NCBI GenBank assembly: GCA_030620095.1
Contig: JAUTXW010000932.1
Coordinates: 434,001 to 498,000 of the forward strand
From: Kuschelorhynchus macadamiae
Lineage: Eukaryota; Arthropoda; Insecta; Coleoptera; Curculionidae
Direction: 5' to 3'
Length of the DNA: 64,000 nt
The notes beneath the pieces are model-generated. The model was given only the letters and a program-made list of their open reading frames with translations. It had not been told where the DNA came from and did not search any database. Shown here one piece after another: positions 11,795 through 23,528 of the stretch. The position numbers and the translations under genes are program-made. Position 1 is the first letter of the stretch, and the number at the start of each line of letters is the position of its first letter.

Positions 11795-12672
11795 CTAAAT
11801 ATTTTATTTTACATTTCTTCTTGAAGGAAACTTCTTTAAAATAAATAAAATTTTATATAATTTAGTAATTTAGTAGGGTTCTTTTGCAATGTCTAGAGCT
11901 TGAATATTTGATAGCAAAGTGTGGAATTTTTTTTTATTCTTTTGTTTATTTTTGCACCCTTAGTACGCAACGTATTAATTAAAAATATTTATAAGGTGTT
12001 TAAATAAGCTTGTTTTATTTCATAAAATACAAAGGGTATTTGAAGTAGGTATCAAAAAAGTGAAAGGTCTACTTATTATTTTCAAAAAAAAAAGTGTATA
12101 AATCTGGCAATAGTGCCAATGCATTTAAAATTGTCTTATTATGCCAAAATGGCTTCGACTTAATTCGGTGATTAGTGGGCTATTTTAATTATTCCATTTT
12201 ATAGCACGGCAATAGCTTGGCAGAAAATTGAAATGTATGGTTTCTTAATATAAAACACTCAGTATATCAATATCGAAACATAACATGTATCATATCTTTT
12301 TAGTTTTTGGCTGAACAAACCAAAAATTGTGAAAAATTTACTGGAATATCAGAATGTAGCCGTTTCTTAATTAGTTATTAAATAACGCCCTGTATATTCA
12401 ATAATAAATGCATTTAAGACAAAACCTAAAAAACCATTTCGACAAAAGGATTAATTATTTTCAAAAATTCTCACAAAACTGGCGAGCTTTCATTATTTTA
12501 GATTTGACAAGAGATTCAAGGAGGGAGTGTACGAAATTCAACCAAAATATTAATTTCCAATTTTGTTATTTCTCTTTTACTTATGTTACACCATGTATAC
12601 ATTGCTCCTATGAATATGATTACAGGCATAAATACCCATAATAAATCAAGTGACCAATGTCCGACTAATGTA

Positions 12673-12895
12673 CAGGGTGTCGTGTTGAAGTGTTAATAAT
12701 GTAACGATGTCGTTTTTTTCGAAAAAACCCTGTATATTGAAAACAAGTGAAGATACGACAAATCGCTACAAATTGTTTTTTTGCATCTTGCCAAAGATCA
12801 TTTTGGTCGAAAAAAGAAAACTTAAGATTTGCTGTAACAAGTTCTCGCTCTTAACAAACATTTAAAAAAATAAGACGATGTCATCTCACACCCTG
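12673..12895. mobile_element. 223-bp MITE in right palindrome arm
   Basis: Reverse-complement counterpart of the copy at 8055-8277, with the same length and the same TA flanks (12671-12672 and 12896-12897). It serves as an internal marker that the arms derive from one ancestral segment. Confidence 0.7.
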
Positions 12896-13072
12896 TATAA
12901 TAAAATGAAACGCACTTTGAAAAAATACATAATACTGGGCTTTTTTTCAAAACATATCTCCATAATACGCTGAAAACCGTAGCCCAATATCTCTCATCTC
13001 TGAAAAGCTACAACAATTTGAATTTTACCCAAAAATTTTAGAATTGCAGTTATTATGCACAGCAGTTTAGTT

Positions 13073-16000
13073 AATTTATTTTTAATAATTTGAGATTCCA
13101 TTTTAGACGCATCTTCTGAGATTTTTCCCCTAAAACAGAGTCTCCAGATAACATACAAAAGTTTTCAATATCCCTTAACATTTTATATGCTTTTTAAATA
13201 ATTTCATCATCACTGTCAGATGAAATCTGACCGTTCTCACTATTTTGGAATTCACTGATGCACTCACGTACACTTATGTTAGAATTTTCCGTGAATCATT
13301 GATGTTTCTACATAATTCTAATAATGGCACATCATCTTTACTATCGTAGTCAACTTTTTCCTCGAGAATTTCGTCGAATCCAGTTTTGCGGAAGCAGTTA
13401 TTGATGGTCTTGGATTCGACTTTTTCCATGCAGCAACAATCCAAATCAAGATAGTTACAAAATTTATGGATTTCTCCAATTATTCGGTAGATTCAGAATA
13501 CTCCATGGATGACGAAAGTCGCTTGATTAAAAACTTTCTGTAGTGGTTTTTAAAATTTTGAATCACGCCCTGATCCAATGGCTGGCAATGTGATGTCGTA
13601 TTTGGCGGTAAAAAAATTTCGATTTTGCCTTTGCATTTTTGGATCAAATTTCATCAACCAATCCGATATTATATCCCTTGTCATCCACACTTCCTTGTTA
13701 TAGTGCCATTTTTCCACGCTTGATCCTTTAAAACAACGGGGTTTTTTACTTTTTCCAATCACCAGTGCGTTTTCTTTTTCTGCATTCATAGCGGAGCACA
13801 GTAAAATAGTGAGTTTCTCCTTGGACTCTTTCCCGCCAGGATATGTTTCGCCATTTTAAAGAAGATGTTTTATTTGGCAAGGCGCGGAAAAAGAGTCCCG
13901 TTTCATCGGCGTTATAAATGTCTCTCGGTGCATAGTTTCGTCCGCCAATCAGTTACCTTAATCAAGTCGACAGCCGCTGCTTCGCCACAGATGGATTTGA
14001 AACAGGTATTATGACGTTGACAGAACTTCTCCAACCATCCATTTGATCCTTTAAAACCATCAACTTCTAGATTCTTCGAAATTTCTTGTGGTTTTTCCTT
14101 TATTATTGTACCGGATATTGGAATGTTTTTGGAGCGTTTTTTCTCTTTCATGTTCCCGGTCTCAGCGAATTGCTTGTTAATATCGCTCTTGTTTCTCAAA
14201 ATATCACTAATTTGAGATTTTCCTAAACAGAATTTTCGGCTAATACTCTAACAGTAAGTTTGTTTTTTTCCGCGTACTGGATTATATTTAGAAAGAGAGT
14301 GGGTGGGACAGGAACGAATAGTGGGATCAGGAGTTAAACGAATGTAAGAGGAGAGTGAAAAGAACGAGAAAAGAGTATCAGATGGAGAGAGAGGAGAATG
14401 CGAGAGAAAGGCAGAAAAACACATTTATGAGTGAGCGGCTGTGTTACAAGGCACTAATCAAAACTAAAAGGGTGGATGCCTTTCGGAGAGATATTGAAGA
14501 GTTAACTTAGTCCAACAGTTGGGAAAGGGTTTGGAAACTCGTCAATAAAATGAAAGTCAGAGAGGGGAAAAGGGGGGTGCGAGATAAAAGGGGAAGGGAG
14601 GTCGAGTGGGAGTTGGAGGCCAATAAAGAGCTGGTGGCGCTGTACCACCCCCAGCTATCGGTAAGGGAGGCCACGGCACTACGCAATTACAATTACAGAA
14701 GGGAAAGGATAATAGGAGCCGGGGACGAGGACAGGGATACGCTTTGGAATAAGAGCGTGCACGGCAGGGAGATTGAGGGGGTGATTGCGGAACTGAAGAA
14801 AGGTAAAGCGAATGGAGATGAGAAGATCCCGAATGAGGCAATGCCGTAAATATGGAGAGCAAAAGGAAAATGGATGACCAGTTTGTACGGAGAGTGCTGG
14901 AAGAGAGGGATTTTTCCTAGGGTTTGGAAAATTGGAAGGGTATGTTGAATTCCAAAACCAAAGGACGGCTACAGACCGATTAGTCTCTTACCAACTCTTG
15001 GGAAGTTAATGGTTAGGTAGTAAACGAGAGAGTATGGATATGGGGAGAGAGTAAGGATATGGGGAGAGGTTGAGAATAAATGAAGTGAAGAACAGTATGG
15101 GTTTAGGAGTGGAAAGGGCACGGTGGAGGCGATTGGGAAGATTGTGAGCGGATTGAAAGGAGGAAGGGTTGCACACTATGGTTGTAATGCTGGATTTGCG
15201 AAATGCATTCAACCTGGCATGGCCAATAGCCTTGGACAAAGAAATGGAGAGAATGGTGATGCCGGTAAAAATGAGAGAGTTATGTTGGAGTTTTATGAGT
15301 GATAGGAGAGTGAAGAGTGGGAATGCAGAGATGGCGGTCGACAGAGGATGCCCTCAAGGGTCGAGTCTCGGTCCCACACTCTGGGTAATAAGTATAGAGG
15401 GATGACTCAGAAGAATGAAAGAGAGGGGGGCACATGAGAGAGTATGCGGACAGGCATTCGCTGACGATCAGGTGGTCCTGATAAGCGGAACGTCAGTGAG
15501 AGAGGTGGAGAGGAAATGGGAGATGGTGTGGACAAGGTGCAAGGAATAGGAAACAGATGTAAATGTGTGTGATACCAGCAGTAATGGACGGAGCGGAAGT
15601 ACGGGGGAAAAGAGCAAATGATACAAGAGTGAAAAGACAACTGATGGCGATTGAGAGGATGTTTCAAGTAATGATTGCGAGAATGTATCGGACGGCGGCG
15701 ACTGAAACATTTCAAGTAGTGAATGGGACGATACCGCTGGATATATGGGCGTTGGAAAGATATCGTGTATGGGGAAGGATAAAAGATGAAAAGGGCACTT
15801 GGGGAGTAAAAGAACGGGATCGTGGATGGATTGACGAGTGGGGAGTAAATGAGGAACACATGGGTGGAGCGGAGGTGGTCATATACATAGACGCGAGCAT
15901 GAGAGGGGAAGATTGTGCAGTCGGGTGGTGCGTAAGGAACAGGGGGAGTGGAGCATAGGAGGGGTAAAATTGAGGACAGTAAGATGGAGAGATCAGGGCC

Positions 16001-16466
16001 ATCGAATGGGGTCTGAAGAGATGGGGGGACATAAAGATAGAAGGGGAACGGTGCACGATCGCGACCGACTCCAAAATGGCCGCTAGAAAAACTAAACACA
16101 AATGGATTAATAACATACAGCGTAGAATGATGGTATTTTGGAGGCAGGATAAGGGGGTGAGAGTAGAAAGGGTGGGGAAATGAGGCTGAGAGAGAATGGG
16201 AGAGCCATGGTGAACATATTCGTGTGTTAGACGAGTGGGCTGGGGAGGCGTTAGACACGAGGGAAAAGGGCTGAGAAGAGTTGGTAGGGGTTTCCTCGTA
16301 AATTTTACTGTTTTTATTAAAAATGTTCCAAATTTTACTGTCCGTGTTCGTTGTCAAGAGGATTTAATACACAGGAATACATATACTGACGGTCGGTGAC
16401 TTCAAAATTGTCCGTTCAGCAGAGGTGTGCATTGTTCGGAGGTGTCCGTTAAGGGAGGTTTCACTG
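13073..16466 (-). mobile_element. pogo/Tigger-like element (decayed), split by a LINE
   Basis: One end is clear: the complement of 16447-16466 reads CAGTGAAACCTCCCTTAACG, the classical Tigger terminus. Minus-strand coding pieces of a CENP-B/DDE_1 transposase follow on the far side of the LINE. These are an N-terminal DNA-binding region (YAEKNKLTVRVLAENS, about 14230-14280), a CENP-B-type segment ending GWLEKFCQRHNTCFKSI (13990-14050), a first-Asp region NADETGLFFRALP (about 13880-13915), ALVIGKSKKPRCFK (about 13730-13770) and MTRDIISDWLMKFD (about 13640-13690). Several stops and frame changes make it inactive. The 3' end is missing: the element stops where the palindrome arm begins at about 13073. 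Confidence 0.82.
14290..16320 (+). mobile_element. 5'-truncated LINE with RT and RNase H pieces (I/R1-like)
   Basis: Plus-strand relic with a linker region (NSWERVWKLVNKMKVREGKR, about 14515-14575) and reverse transcriptase pieces: VVMLDLRNAFNLAWP near 15180, DRGCPQGSSLGPTLW at about 15340-15385 and AFADDQVVLISGT near 15455. An RNase H start, VVIYIDASMRGEDCAVGWCV, lies at 15877-15936, followed by TIATDSKMAARKT at about 16060. At least six frame breaks are present. The sense strand is strikingly purine-rich (G and A) and poor in T and C, unlike everything around it. RNase H after RT fits the I/LOA/R1 assemblage; I cannot fix the clade. The 3' border, about 16290-16330, is approximate. Confidence 0.75.
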
Positions 16467-16569
16467 CATATATTTTATTAAATCACCTTATACAATTTTT
16501 CCATATCAAACTTATATTAATATTAATTTGAAAAAAATTATAAAACGCGCTAGTTATTATTCAAGGTTT

Positions 16570-17760
16570 TTAACTAAAAAAAATGTGGCGTGTATCATTA
16601 AGGACATGTTTATACAAAGGAAACGATCTATCTACTACTGAAGTTATAGGGTAAAATTTTAATTTAGAAACCAAGGCATGTTTGGTAGAGGGGAGGGGTA
16701 GACTTGTACACGATTCTTCTAGTTGCAAAATATTCTCTGATAAAAATCCATAGTTACACTTAAAATACATTAACTGTTGTTCCGCTTTAACGTTTTAAAA
16801 TATTACTTTATACTTTTGAATGTACTGTGAATCATCATCAGTCTCTCAATTTTTGGAAATTATCTGCATAAAATATTTCCGCACGATTCCAGGTGCCAAA
16901 TCTGGTTACGACAGGCTCAGGTGGTAATGGCATTCCGGCACTCTTAATGGGGCCTTTATGAATAATTTTTTACATTTGCCATTAGGTCATTGACCAACAG
17001 TAAGGAAACTCTAATAGTTTCCGCAGCCCTATTTAATCCGTGAGCTAAGCAAGTTACATGAATTAAATTATCATGAAATATTTTTAAATTCTGTCCTACC
17101 TATATCATATACGGCTGCGCAGCATCGGTCAACACAACAAAAATTATTTCTAGGCCCTGAATTCAGAAAAAAGAAATGTGTTAATGTTTCTTGAATAAAA
17201 CGGGTATCTGTAAGGTTGTTTGTTTTTTCTAGTTCTTTTACCTCTATAAGGTAAGCTTTTCCAGATTCTTGTATGAGTTTTCCGATCATTAAATTAGCTA
17301 TGTAACGACCACACGAATCAGTTGTTTGGTCGACGAGAATATATTAGTTACCCCAATTTCATTCTTTATATCATCTAGTACGGTACCAAATACCTTTCCA
17401 ACGACGTTTTTTGTAAATTAAGATAATGTTGATTAATCTCGGGCATTAAATTTTGAGTATTTTTGTAGAAATACCATAACTTGCAGCTCGGTCAAACATT
17501 TTACCCAGATCTTTGTTAAATTCTGACTGGTCATGCTCATCGTTTTTAAAAGTCTCAAAAGACTGCTACGACGTAGACTGAATGAGACTAGTCTACTAGA
17601 CTTCATCTTGTTAACCTTAGAGAGACGGCGTCTTAATGTGTTGATCTATTTGGAATTTCTTCGAGCAGGAAACTACTTTTGAACAAGGCTTGCAGAAAAC
17701 ATGATCCCTTTCTGAACAAGTTCGGGATAAGGCTTAATCCACGATGTACATCTTCTAAAA
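16570..17760 (-). pseudogene. hAT-like transposase with BED finger (broken)
   Basis: Read on the minus strand. A BED-type zinc finger (VFCKPCSKVVSCSKKFQIDQ) lies at about 17650-17710, then EFNKDLGKMFDRAASYG (about 17480-17525) and GTVLDDIKNEIGV (about 17360-17400). ILVDQTTDSCGRYIANLMIG (17283-17342) is the conserved catalytic region of the DUF659 type. LAHGLNRAAETIRVSLLLVN (about 16990-17050) and a C-terminal segment ILQLEESCTSLPLP (about 16690-16740) follow. The layout matches CGGBP1-like hAT proteins of insects. Frame changes near 17340, 16970 and elsewhere make it non-functional. No terminal repeats were identified. Confidence 0.72.
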
Positions 17761-18015
17761 TGTAATTTTTGAAATAGGAAACTATTAATTTAGTTTATAT
17801 TAAGAATGCTAAAATATTATCTTAATTATCAAGCCCATAATAAATGCAGCCTTGACTCCGACCCAGCCACAATAAAAAATCGAATAGAACCTATGCGGGC
17901 CGCTAGCTTCTCTGCAGCCAAGTCCTGTATGCTTGATTTCCTGTGAATCGAGTCAGAGGCTATTGAACTTTCCACCGGCTGTTTGCAATTTTTGCATTTC
18001 AGTCGCGTGCTTTAA

Positions 18016-20190
18016 ATGGAGACACAAGCTATAGTTGGAGTAGGTTCTTTGTTTGAACGACTATCCGTGTGTTGTGTGATACGGACGTCGCGTCGTGCAT
18101 GGTGCGATATGGAAGACAATAATACAGACGTGGATATGCAAATACCGTCAACTTCGGCTGTCGGTAATAACGTTGAAAATGTTGGAGAATTTAGTAAGAA
18201 GAGTGTGTGTGAATGTGTGGTGTGTGTCTTAATAATAAAGGGATTTTCAACATTAAACTTCGCTGATAAGCTTCAAATAATTTCCAAAGGAAGGGCAAAA
18301 CCGCCTATGAAAAATTTATCCACAAAAATGAAAAACTGTATTGGACATTTTTATCCGGAAAAACAATACGAACAATTTAAATGGCTAACAGGGTGTGAAA
18401 ATATAAGTAAATTATTTTCTTGGCCATGTTTACTTTTTGAAAATGAAAAAGGTCTCTGGAATAAAACTGGTTTTTCCGATTTAAACAATTTTTTCGGCAA
18501 ACCCAGAATTGAACACGCCCTTAATAAACAGTTGGAAATTAGTCACTGCCAAGACAATGACCTAGTCGATAAAAATAAGCAAATATTAAGAAGACTTATC
18601 GATGTTGTTTGTTTTCTCGGACAGCACGAATTGGGATTTAGAGGTCATGACGAAACAAGGGTTTCTTCAAATAGAGGAAATTTTCAAGATTTACTTAGTT
18701 TAATGGCTAAATATGATGATTGCTTAAAAAATCATTTAGAGCAGTCTAGCGTTTTTCGCGGAACGTCGAATCGAATCCAGAATGATTTAATTTCCGCTGT
18801 TGCAACCATTATTCTAAAGAGAATTAAGCAGGAGATTGGCGAGGCGTGGTTCATTCCTATTGTTCTAGACGAAACAACCGATATCACTAATTTTAGCTAA
18901 TTATCTATAGTAATACGCTACGTACTGTAGTTTATAACGCTACTAAAGAAATGAATGGAGAGAAAAAATTAGTTGCTCAAATATATGATGGAGCTGCAGT
19001 GATGGCACGACAATTAGGGGGTCTGCAAGCTAAAGTTCGAGAAACTTTCCCAAGTGCTGTGTTTGTCCATTGTTTTGCTCATAAATTAAATTTAGGTTTA
19101 TCTCAGTCCATCAATCACATTAAAGAGTGTAAAGTATTTTTAGTTACTTTAAGTGGCATGGCTGCTTTTTTTTCCAAGTCAACAAAACGTACACAAGCTT
19201 TGGACCCCATTGTCCACAAACGATTGCCCATAGTAGCTCCTACTAGGCGGAAGACTTGTGTTAACAGTATCTGAAAATCGTGAATCACTGATTGAACTAT
19301 TTGAGAATATAATAGAAAATAATGAAACGTGGGACTCAGAAGCAATAAATAGTTCGAGGGGGTTTTTGGACTGTTTGAAAGGAGATTTTAGTTTTAATTA
19401 TTTGTTGAAGATATTTTCAGAAATATTTCCATTCTCGGACAGTGTTTTTAATATATTACAAACTAAAACAAATGATATTGCTTTCTGCCTAAAAAAAGTT
19501 GATGATTTTAAGTCCATGTTAAGCCAAAAAAGAGATGACTTTGACCTATTTTGGGAGAAAATGATGACGTTAAATGTAGAGCCACAAGCCAAGCGTCTTC
19601 GAACAGACAAAGTCGGAGATGTTCAAACATCATACAGACGCTTCTTTTATGAAATAATCGATCAAATTCAGCAACAAATAAACTATATATTTAACGGTTT
19701 AAATGATTTTAAATTCCTCGAGCTCTGCAATTTTGATGCATTTAAAGGAAAAACTTTTCCAGAAGATGCGTTTAAATCTCTTCTTCTTCATTATGGCCGG
19801 TTCTTCGAGCGAGTGTTCTCTGTGTGCGATCTGAATTAAAGTGATTTACGAAATTGAAACATTAGCGCAAAAAATAACCCTAAGGAACTAATGCAATTTT
19901 TAAAAGACAAGGAGCTGGAAGATGCCTACACCGAATTGTCGAAATTGTGTGAATTAGAATTGACAATACCTGCCACAAATTCATCAGTAGAACGCAATTT
20001 TTTAACACTTAAACGTATAAAAAATTTCGTGAGAAATTCAACGGGGCAGGAGAGACTTTCGCCTACATCGCTGTTGTCCATTGAAAATAAACTTCTCCAA
20101 AATATGTCGGAGCATCGACGTTTTTATGATGACGTCATTGACGAATTTGCAAAATCGATCGAAGAATCGAATTACATTACAAATAGGTAA
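18016..20190 (+). pseudogene. hAT transposase of the DUF4371/ZMYM1 type (broken)
   Basis: A long relic in four consecutive pieces. The first (18016-18897) has an N-terminal region with KNCIGHFYPEKQYEQFKWL, then FFGKPRIEHALNKQLEISH and FIPIVLDETTDITN, the first catalytic Asp region of DUF4371 proteins. A deletion of roughly 70 codons follows. The second piece (about 18951-19255) contains QIYDGAAVMARQLGG (second Asp) and CFAHKLNLGLSQSI. The third (about 19258-19837) is the helical insertion. The fourth (19891-20190) holds the hAT dimerisation region, ATNSSVERNFLTLKRIKN. Breaks near 18900, 19255 and 19840. A possible right end, the complement of about 20223-20242, starts CAGGGGCGTGCGGTG. Confidence 0.82.
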
Positions 20191-20258
20191 GTTTCTAAAA
20201 ATTGCTTCCCTTTTTTAAAATTTCACCGCACGCCCCTGTACATTTATAAACTGGTATT

Positions 20259-20990
20259 ATGTTTTTGGAGTATACAATATTGGAAGCAGTGGCGTCATTA
20301 TGTATGTCTATAATATTTCATTTTATTAAAGAGCATATACCCGGCCCAACAGTTGAAGCGGGATTTTTTTTTAATGGTTGCTCAGACCAGAATAAAAACT
20401 ACGTTTATATTCGCTTTGCGTATATTCTTGTGCATGTGCTAAAAATGACATCTGAATTAACAGTAATAATTCAATACTCCGGAAGAATCAAATGTTTTTA
20501 TTAGGCAGGCAAGGTCCTAACCATTTCCATTTAATATAAGTGCTGGTCCACAATCAAAATCGTTTCTACTGAATGAAAATTTAAATATTGGTTTTTTTTG
20601 AAAGCTCCCAAAAAAAGTTCGCCTAAACCAGCGCGAATGTATCGGATATCTCAGTAATTCCCTTGAGCAATTTGTAATGCGTCAAGGTTATTATGGTCCT
20701 TGGACATTTCATACCATTGTAGGAAAAAGAATGGCCACAGAAATCGCTCTGATTCCAAATTAACACAAAAGGAAATAAATCCAAAGCAGTTTCGAGATTT
20801 GATGGAGCTGAACAATTAATATCTTAAAATCCCCTTCATAAAGAGTTTTATCTTAGCCTTCAACCAAAAATAGCGGAAGAGGGAATTAGTTCAGATGCCG
20901 AAATAGCAGTGGTGGCAAATAAAAATGGTTGTTTTCCTAAATTAATAATGTTAGTTAAATCAGGATATATGTTTCCAAAACATTGAATTG
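20259..20990 (+). pseudogene. DUF7869-family gene relic
   Basis: A decayed relative of the intact protein at 29851-32006. It keeps FIKEHIPGPTVEAGFFFNGC followed by SDQNKNY at about 20320-20405, which aligns with the D-G-C-G-G-Q-N motif of the intact gene; the Asp is Asn and one Gly is Asp. A C-terminal tail with EFYLSLQPKIAEEGISSDAE lies at about 20840-20900. Stops and frame changes throughout show it is dead. It proves that the family exists in more than one diverged copy in this genome. Confidence 0.6.
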
Positions 20991-22689
20991 ATTTTTGCAT
21001 TTTTTTTACATTATTTTTAAGTTTGCGTGTGAAACAAAAATAAAGTTTATGTCTTCCACATTTCTTCAGAAAAGTACTTTGGCAAAAACAGGATCCCGAA
21101 AAGTAGTAAGGTAGGTAGTTTTTCTTGATTTCCCAAAATTTCTGTTTTTGGACATATGTTGTTTTTCAAATAAGCGCTTCAATATCGTAACAGGAGAATG
21201 TTTAATTAGTTTATTGCCCTCTTAAAGAAAACCCTATCTAAATCAAATTCAGACGCCGCACTTCAAGCGACGCAACGTTCAAGCGGCATCGCGGTGGCGG
21301 GCAGCCATAAAACGTAACAAAATAACACAGAAATCCCAAAACATGCTTAGATATGCAATAGTTCTTAAAATATGCATAACTTATTAACTAACTCTTTGGC
21401 ATAATTAAGAAGTTTTTATCGTATCTAGAACCCAAATAGCAAAATATGTTCTGTGAACATTTTAGAATATCCTGTTTAGGATATTTGAATATTATACACT
21501 TCCTAATTGGTAGGGTTTTTGATAGTAGAATATTCCGGTTGAACATTCTATTAACCAATAATATCTTAGATTATTCTCAGTATATTCTTAGAATCTATAG
21601 AATTAGGTTTTACATACTCGGAAGAATATTCTAGATGAGAATATTTTAAGGTTCGGTGGAAAGGTTGTCCAATATTTATTTTTCGGCATTTTTTAACTTA
21701 CTAAAGTTTGGTTCATGTAGTAATGTTTAGTCTTAGCAACAACTTTAGTCATTAAGAACAAGCATTCTGATTGGTGTATTGAAGTCACAAGACTAAAAAT
21801 AATCAAAAGTATAGTTGAGTTTTTCTATAGATAAAACTAAATTTGTTACATAAACCCACACTAAGTGGTTTACATCATCTTTTATTACAGAATTAAACGC
21901 CTACAATATTATGACGTGATAAGTTTTAACGTTTAGGCACAGTATATAGCACAGACTAACCTCACCGAGTGCAATCTGTGGTTTTTAGCACAATTTCCCG
22001 TCAAAAACGATGACAAAAGATAAAACGAACCTGCTGTACCGACCAAAAATGCGAGAAATTTAAATTAACAATACAATGACGTTTTGCAGGGTATATAATG
22101 TACAGGGTGGGTCAATCAAAACTAAACAAGGCCTATATTTCACATGCCTTTCGTTTTAAAAAATCGCTCAGACCCGTCGATTTATATTGAAAGATTTTGC
22201 CCATATTAACAATCTTGTAACTTCCACAATAGCGGGGGTGAGCTTTAACCCCAAGATCTTAAATGGGAATAGGGTTCGACTGATACCTTATTTTAAAGGC
22301 AATAAATTAAATAAAAATAAGGGTAGAGCAATAAAAAGGAAAAAATCATTGCTCGGTAAAAAAGGTTGAGATCCGTTGGTTTTCGTACCGAGAAAAAAGT
22401 TTTTTTCACTTATTTTCAGTTTTGTCACTTTAAAGTCCCGCAGGGGTAAGTTGCAACTTTTAAAATATTAAATAGGATTAAACGTCAAGTGATATCTCAT
22501 TTCAAAGGTCATTAAATTTTCTTTCCAAGGCCTGGCGATTTTAAAAAAATAAGTATGTTAATAATCAACACTGATAAAACTATAAACTTAATTAATTTGT
22601 TAATTTGTAAGTATGTAATGACATTGTTTTTCTAGAAAAAATAATTCTATTTGAGCTTAGCTTTACTGTATGAGTCTGGTTTAGGTTTA
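20991..22689. other. Non-coding stretch
   Basis: No coding motif seen. It contains a GC-rich island at about 21250-21310 in otherwise AT-rich DNA, a cluster of GAA/TTC words at 21440-21650 (listed separately) and a sequence ending ACAGGGTGGGTCAATC at about 22100, which resembles a mariner-group terminus. Probably a mosaic of decayed elements. Confidence 0.45.
21440..21650. promoter_or_regulatory. Cluster of GAANNTTC-type words (heat-shock-element-like)
   Basis: Within about 210 bp there are several GAATATTC or GAACATTC words, for example AGAATATTCCGGTTGAACAT at 21529-21548 and GGAAGAATATTCTAG at about 21620-21635. Their spacing resembles inverted nGAAn units bound by heat-shock factor. No gene starts nearby, so this could equally be an AT-rich satellite-like fragment. 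Confidence 0.2.
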
Positions 22690-23050
22690 CAAAGAAAGAT
22701 ATACATTTTGTTTATGATAATAAGTGCTGAAAGTCTGTCTCTGGCATCCATACAATAATAGAGATTTTGTTCAAAACGGTGCCGGACATTATGAAGCATT
22801 GCTGGTGTAATGTAATGACTAGCTGAGCTCTATAAATTTTACTTTTTAAGTGACCCTATAGAAAAAAATCTAAGGTGGTTAAGTCAGGTAATTTTGCAGA
22901 CCACTATATCGCCTATCGTCGGCCGATCGTTCTACTAGGATACGACCGATTTAAATAGTCACGAACATTCATGTGATCAGTTTAATAAATGGTGCAAATG
23001 ACCACCATTCATAATAGCAGACCAAATACTCATGTTTTAAAATTTTCGGA
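22690..23050 (-). pseudogene. DUF4817 transposase C-terminal fragment
   Basis: Read on the minus strand: NVRDYLNRSYPSRTIGRR (about 22915-22970), LPDLTTLDFF followed by GHLK (about 22850-22900; the third acidic residue box with Asp), then ITPAMLHNVRHRFEQNLYYC (about 22750-22810), the usual C-terminal helix of the family. Three in-frame stops are present. No N-terminal part survives. Confidence 0.65.
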
Positions 23051-23528
23051 AAAAAAATGATCGTTTTAAAAAGCTCATTGGATAATGTACTATTGTGTTC
23101 TAATTAAATTAAAAATGTCGATTTATTTTACAGTTATTTAAGTTTGTGTGAGTCACTGAACCCAAGTGAATAGCCAGAGCAAGAGCTGCAAAATCATTCT
23201 TGCGATTGGTAAGTCGATTAAAAATACATACGTGTAAATACTGGAGCTTACAGATCTCAAATTATTTAATTTTTAGGACTAATTTAACGCGCTGCCACCT
23301 TTACAAAATTTTGTTTTTATATAGGTTGTCCTTTTATTAACAAGTAATACTAATTACTACTTTTTAATGAAAGGGCTTAAGCGCATATTCACTATATCGT
23401 GGGTATATAGTAAATAGCAAAAGTGTTTTCTCTCCGGGAGGGAAAGAACCATTTTCCCCACTTATTTAGCGGTCGAAAATGACATTTTCAAGTACTATAG
23501 TAGAAAATATCTTAATTAATTTATAACT

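Larger units (their letters stand above)
7879..13072. repeat. 5.2-kb inverted duplication (near-palindrome)
   Basis: The left arm (7879 to about 10105) and the right arm (about 10397-13072) are reverse complements of each other. In the stretches compared they differ only by isolated bases, apart from one deletion of about 450 bp in the left arm at the position matching 11535-11985. Each arm carries one Tc1-like transposase gene pointing outward from the centre, and one embedded 223-bp MITE. The unpaired centre is about 290 bp and includes a run of 13 C. Outer joints: left TTAAACTAAACTGCTG and right CAGCAGTTTAGTTAA. Confidence 0.92.

Noticed and set aside
15407..16357. 316-codon minus-strand open frame rich in Ser, Pro, His and Phe
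   Set aside because: It is the antisense of the purine-rich LINE. The sense strand has RT and RNase H motifs, and the antisense openness follows from base skew.
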